NCBI GenBank assembly: GCA_016744925.1
Contig: JADGDJ010000001.1
Location: 1-64,000 of the forward strand
Direction: 5' to 3'
Source of the DNA: Spirochaetaceae bacterium
GTDB lineage: Bacteria; Spirochaetota; Spirochaetia; DSM-2461
Length of the DNA: 64,000 bases
The number at the start of each line of letters is the position of its first letter. Within the stretch, counting starts at the first letter, position 1. The position numbers and the translations under genes are program-made. The notes under the pieces were generated by a model, which saw nothing but the letters and a program-made list of their open reading frames with translations, was not told the origin of the DNA and ran no database searches. Shown here in pieces: positions 7,713 through 18,200 of the stretch.

Positions 7713-8816
7713 ATGTCAGAAGAAAAAAGCAGAATCTGCTATTTAGTTATCAATCCGAACCGGTTCCCCCAGTACGTTAAAATATTAAAAAAAATTGTAA
7801 AGAAGTATTCTTTTTTTCATGTAATAGAATCTCAGGACAGCAATCATTTCCTCGAATCAATCAGTGAATATTATTTCAGTGAAACTCCTTATATCCTTAT
7901 TTGGGGGGGTGATGGTACGGCTCATGCCGCCATAAACAGGCTCACAGAATTGAAAATTGAGCATCCTGATGACCATATAAAAAGATCCATCGGTTTTCTC
8001 CGGGGCGGTTCGGGTAATGGAATACAGGATTCCTATGAAGTTCCTTTCAGCATTTTCAAACAGTTGAAAACGTATATAAACAGTATGAAAAATAACTACT
8101 CCATCGATGTGGATCTGATCAAAGTCGATTACGATGGAAAAACAGATTATACCCAGCTGGCAGGTGTCGGTTTCGATGCGAATATTCTGAACTTGAGAGA
8201 CAATGATAAATACAAAACAGGACGCTTAAAAGGGATCATAAAACCAGGGATGTGGAATTATCTGACAGCTGTCTCAAAAGCGGTTTTCAGCAAACTCGAT
8301 AAAAGTGAAAATATATACGATGTCGAATTGTATTTCGGAAGATATTTATTTCAGGGAACTAGGGTTAATGCTCAGGTAAATTTTGACCATCTGAAGAAAA
8401 ATTGTAATCCACTGATCATCGAAGTGGGAAACCGTCCCTACTTTGCCGCTTTATTCAAGATTTGTCCTCATGTTGTCTGCAATAGTGGTGCAATGAATCT
8501 CTACATTTATCACAAAATGTCAAGAATGACCATAATCAGAAATCTCAGATATTTCTGGACTGGTCAGCACAACAGAATCAATGACCGGTTTGCTATGAAA
8601 AAGAAACCTGTCATTGAAAATTTTGAAGTAAAAAGTAGTCAGATCAGTTCAAAAGTCCCCTTCAACTTCCATATGGACGGTGATCTGAAAAAAGTGAAAA
8701 AAGACGTCAACGGAAACTATACTGTGAAATTCACCATATTGCCGGGATCCATAACTTTTCTCGTTCCCGAAGCCTTTTTCAATAAATTTCATCCCCCGGG
8801 AGTCTATCCGAACTAG
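7713..8816 (+). CDS. Diacylglycerol kinase catalytic-domain protein (YegS/sphingosine-kinase superfamily)
   Basis: A 367-residue soluble lipid kinase. The N-terminal strand LVINPNR and the nucleotide-binding motif GGDGT (65-69), followed by LRGGSGNG near residue 104 and the late HMDGD motif (about 328), define the DAGK_cat/YegS superfamily. The substrate (diacylglycerol, phosphatidylglycerol, ceramide or another lipid) cannot be told from sequence. No Shine-Dalgarno site precedes the ATG; TATCTT lies seven bases upstream, so a leaderless start is possible. The terminator at 7644-7673 separates it from the small ORF, so it may either have its own promoter or depend on read-through. Convergent with the SulP gene. 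Confidence 0.85.
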   Translation: MSEEKSRICYLVINPNRFPQYVKILKKIVKKYSFFHVIESQDSNHFLESISEYYFSETPYILIWGGDGTAHAAINRLTELKIEHPDDHIKRSIGFLRGGSGNGIQDSYEVPFSIFKQLKTYINSMKNNYSIDVDLIKVDYDGKTDYTQLAGVGFDANILNLRDNDKYKTGRLKGIIKPGMWNYLTAVSKAVFSKLDKSENIYDVELYFGRYLFQGTRVNAQVNFDHLKKNCNPLIIEVGNRPYFAALFKICPHVVCNSGAMNLYIYHKMSRMTIIRNLRYFWTGQHNRINDRFAMKKKPVIENFEVKSSQISSKVPFNFHMDGDLKKVKKDVNGNYTVKFTILPGSITFLVPEAFFNKFHPPGVYPN

Positions 8817-8821
8817 GAGAC

Positions 8822-10459
8822 CTATTTTATCATTGTTTTAGCTTTTTCTATTGAATGCTGAAATGAATCACAGAAATTCTCTTCGGGAACAATTCTACCA
8901 ATATTACTGATGTGTAATTTTTCCAGTACTTCTTCATTCACACCGGAGAAGATTATTGAGATATTCTGTGATTTTAATATTTCCAATGTACTCAGCAATG
9001 CCTGAAGACCTGTCTGATCTATAAATGAAACATGACGCATACGAAGAATCAGGACTTCTCTTTTTATACCCAACTCTCTTATCAACTCAGAATAGCGTCT
9101 TGCTGAAGCAAAAAACAGAGGTCCCCCGATCTCATAAATACCCAGTTGTGAGGGAAGATCCGTATAATCATCAATAACATCAGTATCTATAATATGATCT
9201 ATTCTCTTCTCAGCAATATCGGACATTCTTTTCATAAAAAGCAAACTGGACAATACAATACCGACTTCAATTGCTACAGTTAAATCGACTAAAACTGTGA
9301 GTACAAAAGTCGTCAATAATATAATTTTATCGAAGAGATGCCCCTTTAAAATAGCTCTGAAAGATTTAATTTCACTCATATTAAAGGACACGACAATAAG
9401 AATCCCAGCCAGACAGGACATGGGTATCAGTTTGGCAAATTGGCCAAAGAACAGCATTATTGATAGTAGCGTCAGGGCATGAATAATTCCTGAAACAGGA
9501 GTTCTTCCCCCGTTTTTCACATTCGTAGCCGTCCTGGCAATGGCACCGGTAGCGGGTATCCCACCGAAGAACGGAGTGACTATATTGGCAATCCCCTGTG
9601 CAATTAGTTCTGTATTTGATCGATGATTACCACCGATCATACCATCAGAGACTGTAGCCGATAAGAGAGATTCAATTCCTCCGAGTAAAGCGATTACAAT
9701 AGCCGGTTGTATATATTTAACTATAAATCCCGATTCAAAATGAGGTATCTGAAATTGGAAACTTTTTGGTATGTCACCAAAAAAGGTTTCTATGGTTGGG
9801 ACCTGAATTTTAAAAATAAAAACAACTGCCGTTACAAGAATTATTGCGATAAAAGATCCGGGGATTTTATTGGTGATTTTTTTTGAAAAAACTGTAATGC
9901 CTATGGTGATTAGCGTGATTAATAGTGCTGAAAGTCTCAATTGATCCATATGTGTAAAATAGACATTCCATTTCCCTAAAAAGTCTGCCGGGACCTGCTC
10001 TATGGGAAGCGCCAAAGCATCTTTGATCTGTGTAGAAAAAATGACGAGTGCAATTCCACTTGTAAAACCGACCACCAGAGGATGTGGTATATATTTCAGT
10101 AAATCACCGAATTTCAAGAGGCCGAAAATAACCAGGAGAATTCCCGCCATGATGGTTGATATGATTAAACCGTCGATTCCATACCGACTGACGATTCCAA
10201 ATACAATGACGATAAATGCTCCTGTGGGACCACCGATCTGCACTCTGCTTCCACCGAGTATGGAGATTATCAAACCAGCCACGATTGCTGTAATGAGACC
10301 TTTTTCCGGAGAGACCCCTGAAGCGACTGCGAATGCTATGGCTAGAGGTAATGCGACGATTCCCACGACGATACCGGATAATATATCTTTATAGACCTGC
10401 TCTTTTTGCATACCGCGTTTTAGAAGTGAAAATAATTTGGGTTTAAATATAAATTCCAT
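8822..10459 (-). CDS. SulP-family anion transporter with STAS domain
   Basis: A secondary transporter of about 545 residues. The N-terminal two thirds hold the 14-helix SLC26/SulP membrane fold (conserved GIVALPLAIAFAVASGV near the start and GGIPATGAIARTATNV later). The last 130 residues form a cytoplasmic STAS domain with FIDQTGLQAL. Members carry sulfate, bicarbonate, fumarate or other anions; the sequence does not settle which. I prefer the ATG at 10459 because GAGAGG lies eight bases upstream; a TTG twelve codons earlier lacks such a site. It is flanked by unrelated genes on both sides. Confidence 0.88.
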   Translation of the reverse strand: MEFIFKPKLFSLLKRGMQKEQVYKDILSGIVVGIVALPLAIAFAVASGVSPEKGLITAIVAGLIISILGGSRVQIGGPTGAFIVIVFGIVSRYGIDGLIISTIMAGILLVIFGLLKFGDLLKYIPHPLVVGFTSGIALVIFSTQIKDALALPIEQVPADFLGKWNVYFTHMDQLRLSALLITLITIGITVFSKKITNKIPGSFIAIILVTAVVFIFKIQVPTIETFFGDIPKSFQFQIPHFESGFIVKYIQPAIVIALLGGIESLLSATVSDGMIGGNHRSNTELIAQGIANIVTPFFGGIPATGAIARTATNVKNGGRTPVSGIIHALTLLSIMLFFGQFAKLIPMSCLAGILIVVSFNMSEIKSFRAILKGHLFDKIILLTTFVLTVLVDLTVAIEVGIVLSSLLFMKRMSDIAEKRIDHIIDTDVIDDYTDLPSQLGIYEIGGPLFFASARRYSELIRELGIKREVLILRMRHVSFIDQTGLQALLSTLEILKSQNISIIFSGVNEEVLEKLHISNIGRIVPEENFCDSFQHSIEKAKTMIK

Positions 10460-10561
10460 AGAGAAATCCTCTCTGTTTTCCGATTCGCTTTTCAACTGTT
10501 TGATTTTGATTGAAACCGACTAATAATATATCGTATATATGCAAAAAGAATACATAGGGAT

Positions 10562-12220
10562 TTATTTTTTCTCAAGGATTATATCACCATTCCAATCAGG
10601 AGCTGGTGGCGTTTCAATATATGTCTGACATCGTTCAATAAACAGTTGTGAGCAATAGTCTTCTTCAATAATAGCTTTTGTCTTTTTGAATAAAGACAGG
10701 GCTTTCACAAAATCTCTATTGTAAAAATGAGTCAAACCCTGCTCATGATAACTCCATGCTATCCCCTGCTGCATAGTCAGTTCTTTGCGCACTGAATAAA
10801 TCTTCACACTTTGGGTTTTTCCTTTGACTACAACATGATCGATCATTCTGCACTTAACCTTATCGTGGACTCTATTATAGAGAGATTCCGATATGAGTAA
10901 GCCTTCCTTATAGACTTTTGTCAGACCTTCAAGCCGTGATGCAAGATTAACCATATCACCTATGACCGTATAATCCATTTTTTTCTCAGATCCTATATTG
11001 CCTATGGTTACGACTCCGTAGTTTATACCTATGCCGAAGCTAAACTCAGCTCTTCCCTTATTTCTCTGCCACTCATTGAACTCCTCTAAAACATCCATCA
11101 TTTCCAATCCTGCCAGAACAGACTGAAGGGCATCATTTTCATGATGAACTGGTGCACCAAAAAAAGCCATTATTGCATCGCCTATGTACTTATCAACAAT
11201 CCCATTATGCTTTGTAATTGCGTCTACCATAATTTCGAAATACTTATTGAGGGACTCCACCAGATCATCGGGCTGCAACCCTTCAGAAATGGTTGTAAAA
11301 TTTCTAATATCTGTAAATAAAATGGCTAAAACTCTGTTTTCACCTACAAGCATTGATTCAGGATCGGAATAGAATCTGTCTATAACATTTTTCGGTACAT
11401 ATTTTTGAAAAATATTTCTAATTTTGGATTCTTTTCTCTTAGCAACGACTGCCTGCAGTGCAAAATGTTTCATTTGCAAATTCGCCCTATCAAGTTCTCC
11501 CGTCATTATATTAAAATAGTGGCCAAGTTTCCCCGTTTCATCTTTATATTGTAGAACAACTTTTGTAGACAGATCATTGGTGGTTATTATTTTCTGAATT
11601 GCATCTACTATATTCTCCAGAGGTTTTGTCAATAATTTTGAGAATAGAAATAACAGAATGACCGAAATGATTAAAGAGGCAATAAAAATCACTAAAATAC
11701 GATAGATGATTTTCGAAATTTCACCGTAAAAGATCTGCCTTTCGACAGATACAACTACATACCAGTCAAAGGGTTCAAAATATGAGATTTCAGCGACATA
11801 TTCTTTTTCATCAAAAAACAATTGATGCCAACCTGTATGAGACTTATCAAAAATTGATTCAAAGACTTTTTTATCTTCTTCGCTCATAAGGAGGTCACTG
11901 CTGGAAATAGGGGTATTCCCAGAATTATCAATTGCGAATATTTGCTCAGAATCCTGCCCTATTAATGTTCTGGAAAAGTCTTCAACAGACTTTTTAGTTA
12001 TCGATATGAATGTCTCATCCTCATCTAAATCATTTTCAACAAGCAGAACCCACTGATCATTCATATAATTCGTCAACACTTTAGATTTAAAAGTAAGGAA
12101 TTCTGTAGTAACAACAGTTATCCCGTTTCTGGCAGATAAAATGGAGACAATTAAAGTAATGATTAAAGGGGTTATAATAAGAGGAATTGTGATCAGGATA
12201 ATTTTAGAGCGTATGTTCAT
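10562..12220 (-). CDS. Membrane adenylate cyclase with extracytoplasmic sensor and HAMP domain
   Basis: A 552-residue class III nucleotide cyclase. Order: membrane helix (about 7-30), an extracytoplasmic Cache-like sensor (about 35-160), second helix (about 165-190), HAMP, then the cyclase domain. Metal-binding aspartates are visible in LFTDIRNF and IGDAIMAFFGAP, and the base-selecting Lys/Asp pair in KKMDYTVIGDMVNLASR favours ATP over GTP. A helical tail of about 75 residues follows. TTGTTC-N16-TATAAT lies on the minus strand upstream, with AGGGG before the ATG. It is divergent from the coiled-coil protein at 12301. Messenger would be cAMP; a possible receiver with a cNMP-binding domain lies at 47415. 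Confidence 0.9.
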   Translation of the reverse strand: MNIRSKIILITIPLIITPLIITLIVSILSARNGITVVTTEFLTFKSKVLTNYMNDQWVLLVENDLDEDETFISITKKSVEDFSRTLIGQDSEQIFAIDNSGNTPISSSDLLMSEEDKKVFESIFDKSHTGWHQLFFDEKEYVAEISYFEPFDWYVVVSVERQIFYGEISKIIYRILVIFIASLIISVILLFLFSKLLTKPLENIVDAIQKIITTNDLSTKVVLQYKDETGKLGHYFNIMTGELDRANLQMKHFALQAVVAKRKESKIRNIFQKYVPKNVIDRFYSDPESMLVGENRVLAILFTDIRNFTTISEGLQPDDLVESLNKYFEIMVDAITKHNGIVDKYIGDAIMAFFGAPVHHENDALQSVLAGLEMMDVLEEFNEWQRNKGRAEFSFGIGINYGVVTIGNIGSEKKMDYTVIGDMVNLASRLEGLTKVYKEGLLISESLYNRVHDKVKCRMIDHVVVKGKTQSVKIYSVRKELTMQQGIAWSYHEQGLTHFYNRDFVKALSLFKKTKAIIEEDYCSQLFIERCQTYIETPPAPDWNGDIILEKK

Positions 12221-12300
12221 TGTATATTCCCCTACTGATAATTATACTGAAAGTAAGGGTAAGAACAACTAAAAATAGTTTAATTATGGTTGGAGTAGCT

Positions 12301-14124
12301 ATGGCAAGTTTACTTGATCGGGCAAATCAGGTCAGAGAAAACCTCAAAGAAAAGGCTGAAATTGACGCCATCCCTATGGAAGAGCGAAAAGAAATATTCA
12401 AAGAGATAGATGAAGCTGTCTCTTCCAGAAAACTTATTATCAAAGAAAATACATTTATTTTTAATCCGGTAAAAAAAGACTACAGTTTGCTGATTATCAT
12501 AAATGGGGGTGCTTTTATACTCATACTCCTCGTTTCGTTTCTTTTTTATTATTTTTTAAACCAGGAAGAGATTTCTATTGTATCTAAATCAGAAACGATA
12601 ACTTCTGCACAAAGTGCTTTGATCGAGACTCTCAAACAGGAATCAGAAAAACTGATAAATGCAAAAGAAGAAGAAGTGCTGAATATTCAGATCCGTCTTG
12701 ATGAGATGAAAAGACAACAAAATATATCGCAGTTGAATTCTCAGAAAGAGATTTCTCGTATCGAAGAGGAATTGAGATTATCCTATGCTCAGAAAATAGC
12801 CTCTGAGCGGAGAAAATTGCTCAGCGAAGGTATTTCACCTGAAGAGATCAATGATCGGTTAGAAGCTCTTGAGCAGAACAATCTTCTTGATTTCGAGGTC
12901 CGGTTTACTCTTCTTAAATCAGAATATGAAGAACAGCAACTGGTTAAAGATAATAAGCTGAATGAGCTCATCTCCTCTTATGAATCGGACCTGCAAAAAA
13001 ATGAAGATGAAAAACGATTTATAGAGCAATCTGATGAACAGACTCTGGCTCACAATCAGCTGGCAAGTCTGAACGAGTTAAAAGAAAGAGAAGAGTTTGT
13101 AATCGGCCAGGTCTATTCTCTATATAAATCTGTCAATGAATCACTTATAGATAGTAATTTCGAATCCGCCAATAAGAATCTCACAGTACTGGAAGAATTC
13201 ATTAATAAAGAAACTGTTTCCCCGATACCGGCAATTTCATTCCGTCGTGAAGTGGATCAGTTTTTAATCCGATCTCTTAGAAAACTGGTCAATGTAGCAG
13301 TCGATGATGATGAGACACCGTCTGTACTATTAGAGATTTCTGAAATGTTGAATCAAGGGAATCAATTTTATAACCAGGGAAACCTCAAATCTGCCCGAGA
13401 ATCATATTTGAACCTAATAGCATATATACCAGCTGTAGACCAGGGATTTAGCCAAATTAAAAATATAGATAATCAGGAGTTATTTATAGAGAGAAAAAAA
13501 TTTGCTGAAAGTTTGAGAGATGCAGAAATATCCTTCCAATCGAAAGATTATAGAGTTGCCATACTTCAATATCAGCAGGTGCTTGAACATTTGTCTAATG
13601 ATAGAGAAACTATTTCAAATATTGTGGATAAACTTGTACAGACAGGTGCCGGGTTGGAAAAAGATTCTTTCGCTGAACAGTCAATTATATCTCAGGAAGA
13701 TTTAAACTTCATCAATGATGCCAAACTTCGCGAAGCATCGAGAACGGCACTCATCGAAGAACTTTCAAGTTTTGAGAAAAAATTGATCCTGAAAAATGAA
13801 GCTTCAGAACAAACAACTGACGATATAATATCCTTATTGAATACTAAACTCCTGATAAAGGAAGTGCTGACATCTAACACTGTTAAGGATGAATATCCCG
13901 ATTTACACAACAAATTGGATATGTATCTTGATGCTTATGGTAAAGAGAAAGAGCGTTTTGGAAGAAATATGGCACTAAATGAAATATTATCCATAATGGA
14001 TACATTATCAGATAAAAACCAGAGTGATCCCTTCGCTTTACTGACAACGAATGAGATTGAACAGAAAGAGCTATTCCAATTATTTCTCTCAAATCTTAAG
14101 AATCTGATTGAAAGTGAGGGCTAA
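12301..14124 (+). CDS. Membrane-anchored coiled-coil protein of unknown function
   Basis: A 607-residue protein not recognised as a known family. It has a cytoplasmic N-terminal segment of about 60 residues, one strongly hydrophobic helix (LLIIINGGAFILILLVSFLF), a glutamate/lysine-rich coiled coil of roughly 150 residues, and a C-terminal half rich in short helix pairs (GNQFYNQGNLKSARESYLNL, AEISFQSKDYRVAILQYQQV) that look like TPR units. The ATG at 12301 is chosen because GGAG precedes it by five bases; an upstream TTG frame at 12220 would add a hydrophobic stretch with no ribosome site. The 3' end overlaps the convergent gene by four bases. A scaffold role is a guess. Confidence 0.75.
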   Translation: MASLLDRANQVRENLKEKAEIDAIPMEERKEIFKEIDEAVSSRKLIIKENTFIFNPVKKDYSLLIIINGGAFILILLVSFLFYYFLNQEEISIVSKSETITSAQSALIETLKQESEKLINAKEEEVLNIQIRLDEMKRQQNISQLNSQKEISRIEEELRLSYAQKIASERRKLLSEGISPEEINDRLEALEQNNLLDFEVRFTLLKSEYEEQQLVKDNKLNELISSYESDLQKNEDEKRFIEQSDEQTLAHNQLASLNELKEREEFVIGQVYSLYKSVNESLIDSNFESANKNLTVLEEFINKETVSPIPAISFRREVDQFLIRSLRKLVNVAVDDDETPSVLLEISEMLNQGNQFYNQGNLKSARESYLNLIAYIPAVDQGFSQIKNIDNQELFIERKKFAESLRDAEISFQSKDYRVAILQYQQVLEHLSNDRETISNIVDKLVQTGAGLEKDSFAEQSIISQEDLNFINDAKLREASRTALIEELSSFEKKLILKNEASEQTTDDIISLLNTKLLIKEVLTSNTVKDEYPDLHNKLDMYLDAYGKEKERFGRNMALNEILSIMDTLSDKNQSDPFALLTTNEIEQKELFQLFLSNLKNLIESEG

Positions 14125-15176
14125 AACTTGAAGATCATACCAATTGACGGTGAAAAACCTGTTATCAATACAGAGCTCTCTGCATATAAAATATAAATTC
14201 CAGAAAAATACGCGCCCAGTGAAGGTAGAAAATCAATTGTAAGTCCAATACCACCAGATATAAATGGGACTATTGAATTCAAATAGTCTTCATTTTCTTT
14301 TTTGTGCAGAAAAAAAGTCATACCTCCATTGAGTTTAATATTCAAAGTAAGAAGTTTCGTGGATTTAAATCCCAGTTTAATTTCAGGTCCCAATGATATT
14401 AAGCAGTTATCCGATGTATCGAGATTTCCCGATGCTGAAAAAAAGTTAAAAGAAGAAAATAATCCTATTCCCCAGTATCCGAAAGGTGTTTGTCTCTTGT
14501 AAATGAAACTCATTTCAGGAACTAATCCCAATGTAAAGAATTCACTGGCATCACCCGTTGTTAGAAATGGAGAAAATCCAAGAAAAATCTCTAAATGACG
14601 AAAAATATCCTCTTCTTCATCTTCCATTTCAGTGACAACTTCTTTTGTATCAAATATCTCATCTTTATAAATCTCATCTTTGATTATGATAGGTTCAATG
14701 ATCTCGGCTGTTAAGGGTGGATTTTCCATAAAATTTTTCTTAATCTTTGCAATTAATGGCTCTAAGCTTTTTTTTATACGAGAATCAAAATCCAGATTTA
14801 TCGTGCTTTCAAATCGAACTGAATAAATTTCTACACCATTAGCCACACGAATCCCATGCATTTCTATAAAAAGATCATTATCCGTTACACTATAATTACT
14901 TCTGATTAGATAAGTAGCCCCGGAGAGATCTGCATTATGTAGTGCATCATCTAAATCTGTATTCAAATCTATATCAGTACTAAATCTATTGATTTGAAAT
15001 TCCAGAGAAATGCTTTCATTAATTAAATCCAGTAATGAATTGTCATCATTTTTATCGTAAGTTGTCGTCGATATTATTATCTGAGGAGATCCATTATTAG
15101 TTTCCTCTGCTGAAACTATAAAATTACTGGATATGAGAAAAATATAAACCAAAAGCAGAAGCTGTTTTTTAACCAT
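14121..15176 (-). CDS. Predicted secreted / outer-membrane beta-barrel protein
   Basis: A 351-residue protein with a clear signal peptide (KKQLLLLVYIFLISSNFIVSA, positions about 3-23, cleavage after SAEE-adjacent Ala). The first half of the mature part is mixed; from about residue 195 on it shows alternating strands typical of an eight-strand outer-membrane barrel and ends in phenylalanine (MIFKF), as outer-membrane proteins often do. The N-terminal part (IIISTTTYDKNDDNSLLDLI) resembles domains that combine several signals in lipoprotein-like regulators, but I cannot name it. Convergent with the coiled-coil gene at 12301 and oriented like the 1087-residue lipoprotein upstream. Confidence 0.65.
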   Translation of the reverse strand: MVKKQLLLLVYIFLISSNFIVSAEETNNGSPQIIISTTTYDKNDDNSLLDLINESISLEFQINRFSTDIDLNTDLDDALHNADLSGATYLIRSNYSVTDNDLFIEMHGIRVANGVEIYSVRFESTINLDFDSRIKKSLEPLIAKIKKNFMENPPLTAEIIEPIIIKDEIYKDEIFDTKEVVTEMEDEEEDIFRHLEIFLGFSPFLTTGDASEFFTLGLVPEMSFIYKRQTPFGYWGIGLFSSFNFFSASGNLDTSDNCLISLGPEIKLGFKSTKLLTLNIKLNGGMTFFLHKKENEDYLNSIVPFISGGIGLTIDFLPSLGAYFSGIYILYAESSVLITGFSPSIGMIFKF

Positions 15177-15298
15177 AATTTCAGATTGATCCTTTTTCCC
15201 TATTTATTAAATATAAAATATTCTCGAGAATTTTGCTAATTACAATTACGGATAGAACAGTTAGATTAGAGCACTGTTTCATTCGTGAAAATATGCCA

Positions 15299-18200
15299 TT
15301 ATCTGCCATTGACTATTATCGAGTACGGAAAACCGGCACCTCCATTCCTGAGAAAATATGCTCCTATATAGTAGGTCGTGTTCGGTGATACAGTGAAACT
15401 GGCAGGTGGTGTAGTCGGATTAGATACAGGCTCACCATCGGGTAACCAATCATTAGAGATCCATTGATTGCTGCTTTCATCCCATAAATACAGATCCAAT
15501 TCATCAAAGGTTGTGCTCCATGTAGCATAAATGTCCAACTCAGTAATTGAGGGTCCTGTAGTTATTTTAAATGTGTCCCACTCAAATTTAAGATCCATAA
15601 TCCCATCTATTTTTACCAATTCCAATAGATTCAGTTCATTAGATTGGAGTGTTGAGTCCACATCAGAAACAAGAGACAAAGGAACTGCTGTTGGTCCAAA
15701 ATTAGAATTGGTTTCTCCAGCTTCTGTAAATAATTCAGGCACAAATAATGGTGTCGGCGAGACATAAGAATTATTCGTAGCATTATCATCATCTCCTGAA
15801 TTAATACTGATGATTATATAGTAATAACTCCCAGATAAAGGCCATAGCGCATCATCAAAAGAAATAGGTCCGGAATCTCCGGAAGCAGTAAGCGCTGAGA
15901 TATTTCCCTCCTTAATCGAGACATCACCCCCATCGAGAATATTGTTATCTGAAACAAAAACTTCCCAGGATACTGGCAGACTTCCATCCACACCGGCAAT
16001 TTCACTAATTGTAAAATCAAAAGTCCCATAAGTACTGAGAGCAGTACCCGGATCTCCTTGAGACTGAATGGTCGTAGAACTAATACTGTAGTCTGGGGGA
16101 TTTTTAACAGTATACAACCCATTAAAACCGGTGTTATTACCAGTTATCGTTTCATCAGTTGATGTTACATCGACAATTAAATAATAATCACCAGCCACTG
16201 CTGGCCAGTTACCGTTAATTGAAATAAACGGAAAACTAGTTCCTGCATTGAGCCCTGAAAAGGGAGTTGTCCCACTGGCGACGAGAAAATCCCCACCAAT
16301 AGACTGATCCAGAGAAGCATAGGCTGTCCAATCGATTGCCGCAGTTCCGTTCAGTCCACCAGTATTACTGAGATCAAATGTTTCGGAAATAAGGCTTCCC
16401 GATGTAACTGTCGGGTAATGTTTAGTTACGTTTGTAACTATATAGTCTATATCTATAGCTGTTGCGCTGATGGTAAAAGGCGCACTGGCTGAAAAGTTGT
16501 TAGAGGGATTTATATCATCGCCTGAAGAAGCCTGAATAATTAAATAGTATTGACCCGATGATGCAGGCCAATTCCCCGTAATATTGATAGAGCCGGAAGT
16601 TGTCAGGGCAGTTAAAAAAGATTCGGACCCGCTGTTCAGTACTGTATCTCCCCCATCGAGAACCTGATCAGCTGAAATAAACGCCGTCCAGTACACGGTC
16701 AGAACACCTGGATCACTGCCTTGATTTCTAAAAGTAAAACTCTGAGAAACAGAAGTACTGACGTCAGCACTTGAAGGACTGTTGCTTATACTTTGTATAA
16801 TATAGTCAATATCTGAAGATACAGGAGCTGTGATCAGAGCCGAAGTATTTCCGCTATTATCCGCTACGGTGATATCATCGGGAGCACTAACTTGTGCTAT
16901 GAGGTAATAAGTCGTATCTGTCACAGGAATAGGCCATGTCCCACTGAAAAAAATATTCGCTGATGTAACACCAAAATTCAAATCGGAGGTAGTACCATCG
17001 TCGATCAAAATATCGCCAGCACCTATTGTATTGTCCAGCGAGGTGTATACTTTCCAGGACACTGAATCGGATCCATTAGCTGTGCCATTATTTGTAAAAA
17101 CAAAAGATCCTGATAAGGGAGCACCTCCAGCTGTTCCTCCTGTATTAGAGACTATTACTGTATTGTAATTTACAGTACTGGTTGAAACCACTACAGATAT
17201 GGAGCAATCTGCTGTATTCCCGATATCATCTGTCAATCTCACCGTATCCGCTCCCACTGAGTTCCCGGCAATATAATTGCCCGTTCCACCATCTATACTC
17301 GGGGTGCCCGATCCACTGGAATTTAGACTATAAATATAGGGAGGCACTCCTCCACTTCCGCTGAAGGAAAAAGCACCACCTGTATTGATCAAAAGCGAGG
17401 CCGGATCTAATACCGGTAAATCGACAATCGTATATACAGCTGCAGATGGGGAGCTATTGTCGCCAGGAAGGGTATCATCACTAGCGGAAAGCCCAATTAT
17501 GATATAGTAAGAACCGGGTGTTCCGGTCCAGTAACCTGAAATATTAATGGGTGCTGAAGAATCTTCCCCGTCGAGAAATGTTCTGCTACCTGAATCAAAA
17601 ACTTGGTCGGCACCTATTTCAAGAGTATCGTTTGTTGATATATAGGCTGTCCAGTATATGACTTGAGAGCCACTATTAAGTCCAATGTTATCAATTGTGA
17701 AGGTTTCTGAAATAGCGCTCAATGTGAGTGCGGTTGAACTGCCAGCAGGAACTGTCCCTATCTGATAGTTTACATCGGGAGCCGGTGCCCCGCTAATGGC
17801 TAATACCCCTGAGTTGTCGACATTATTAACCGTATCAGTTATATCATCAACGGCATATGTTTTAACGATAAAATAGTAAGGACCTGCTGTTAAAGGCCAA
17901 AATCCCGTAAAATTTACCACCGAGAAATCGAGAGATGCCAAAGCAGCTGAATTTCCTGTATCGATTAAATCATCATCTGCACTAAAATTAGTATCATTAG
18001 AGAGATAAACATCCCATTCGATTGTTTTTGTTCCATTTGAGACATCTATATTTGTTAAGGTAAAACTGCCTGTTAATGGATCTCCTCCAATGTTAGTTGA
18101 ACTTGTATCAATAACAGATGACACTTCATAATCGACATTGGTCAAAACATCTAAAATAGTGATCGTGGCTAATTGAGCATCTCCATTATCATCCAGAACC

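Noticed and set aside
10460-10495. Upstream TTG start for the SulP gene
   Set aside because: The ATG at 10459 has GAGAGG at proper spacing; the TTG has no ribosome site.
12220-12300. Upstream TTG start for the coiled-coil protein
   Set aside because: No ribosome site; the region is the divergent promoter of the cyclase.
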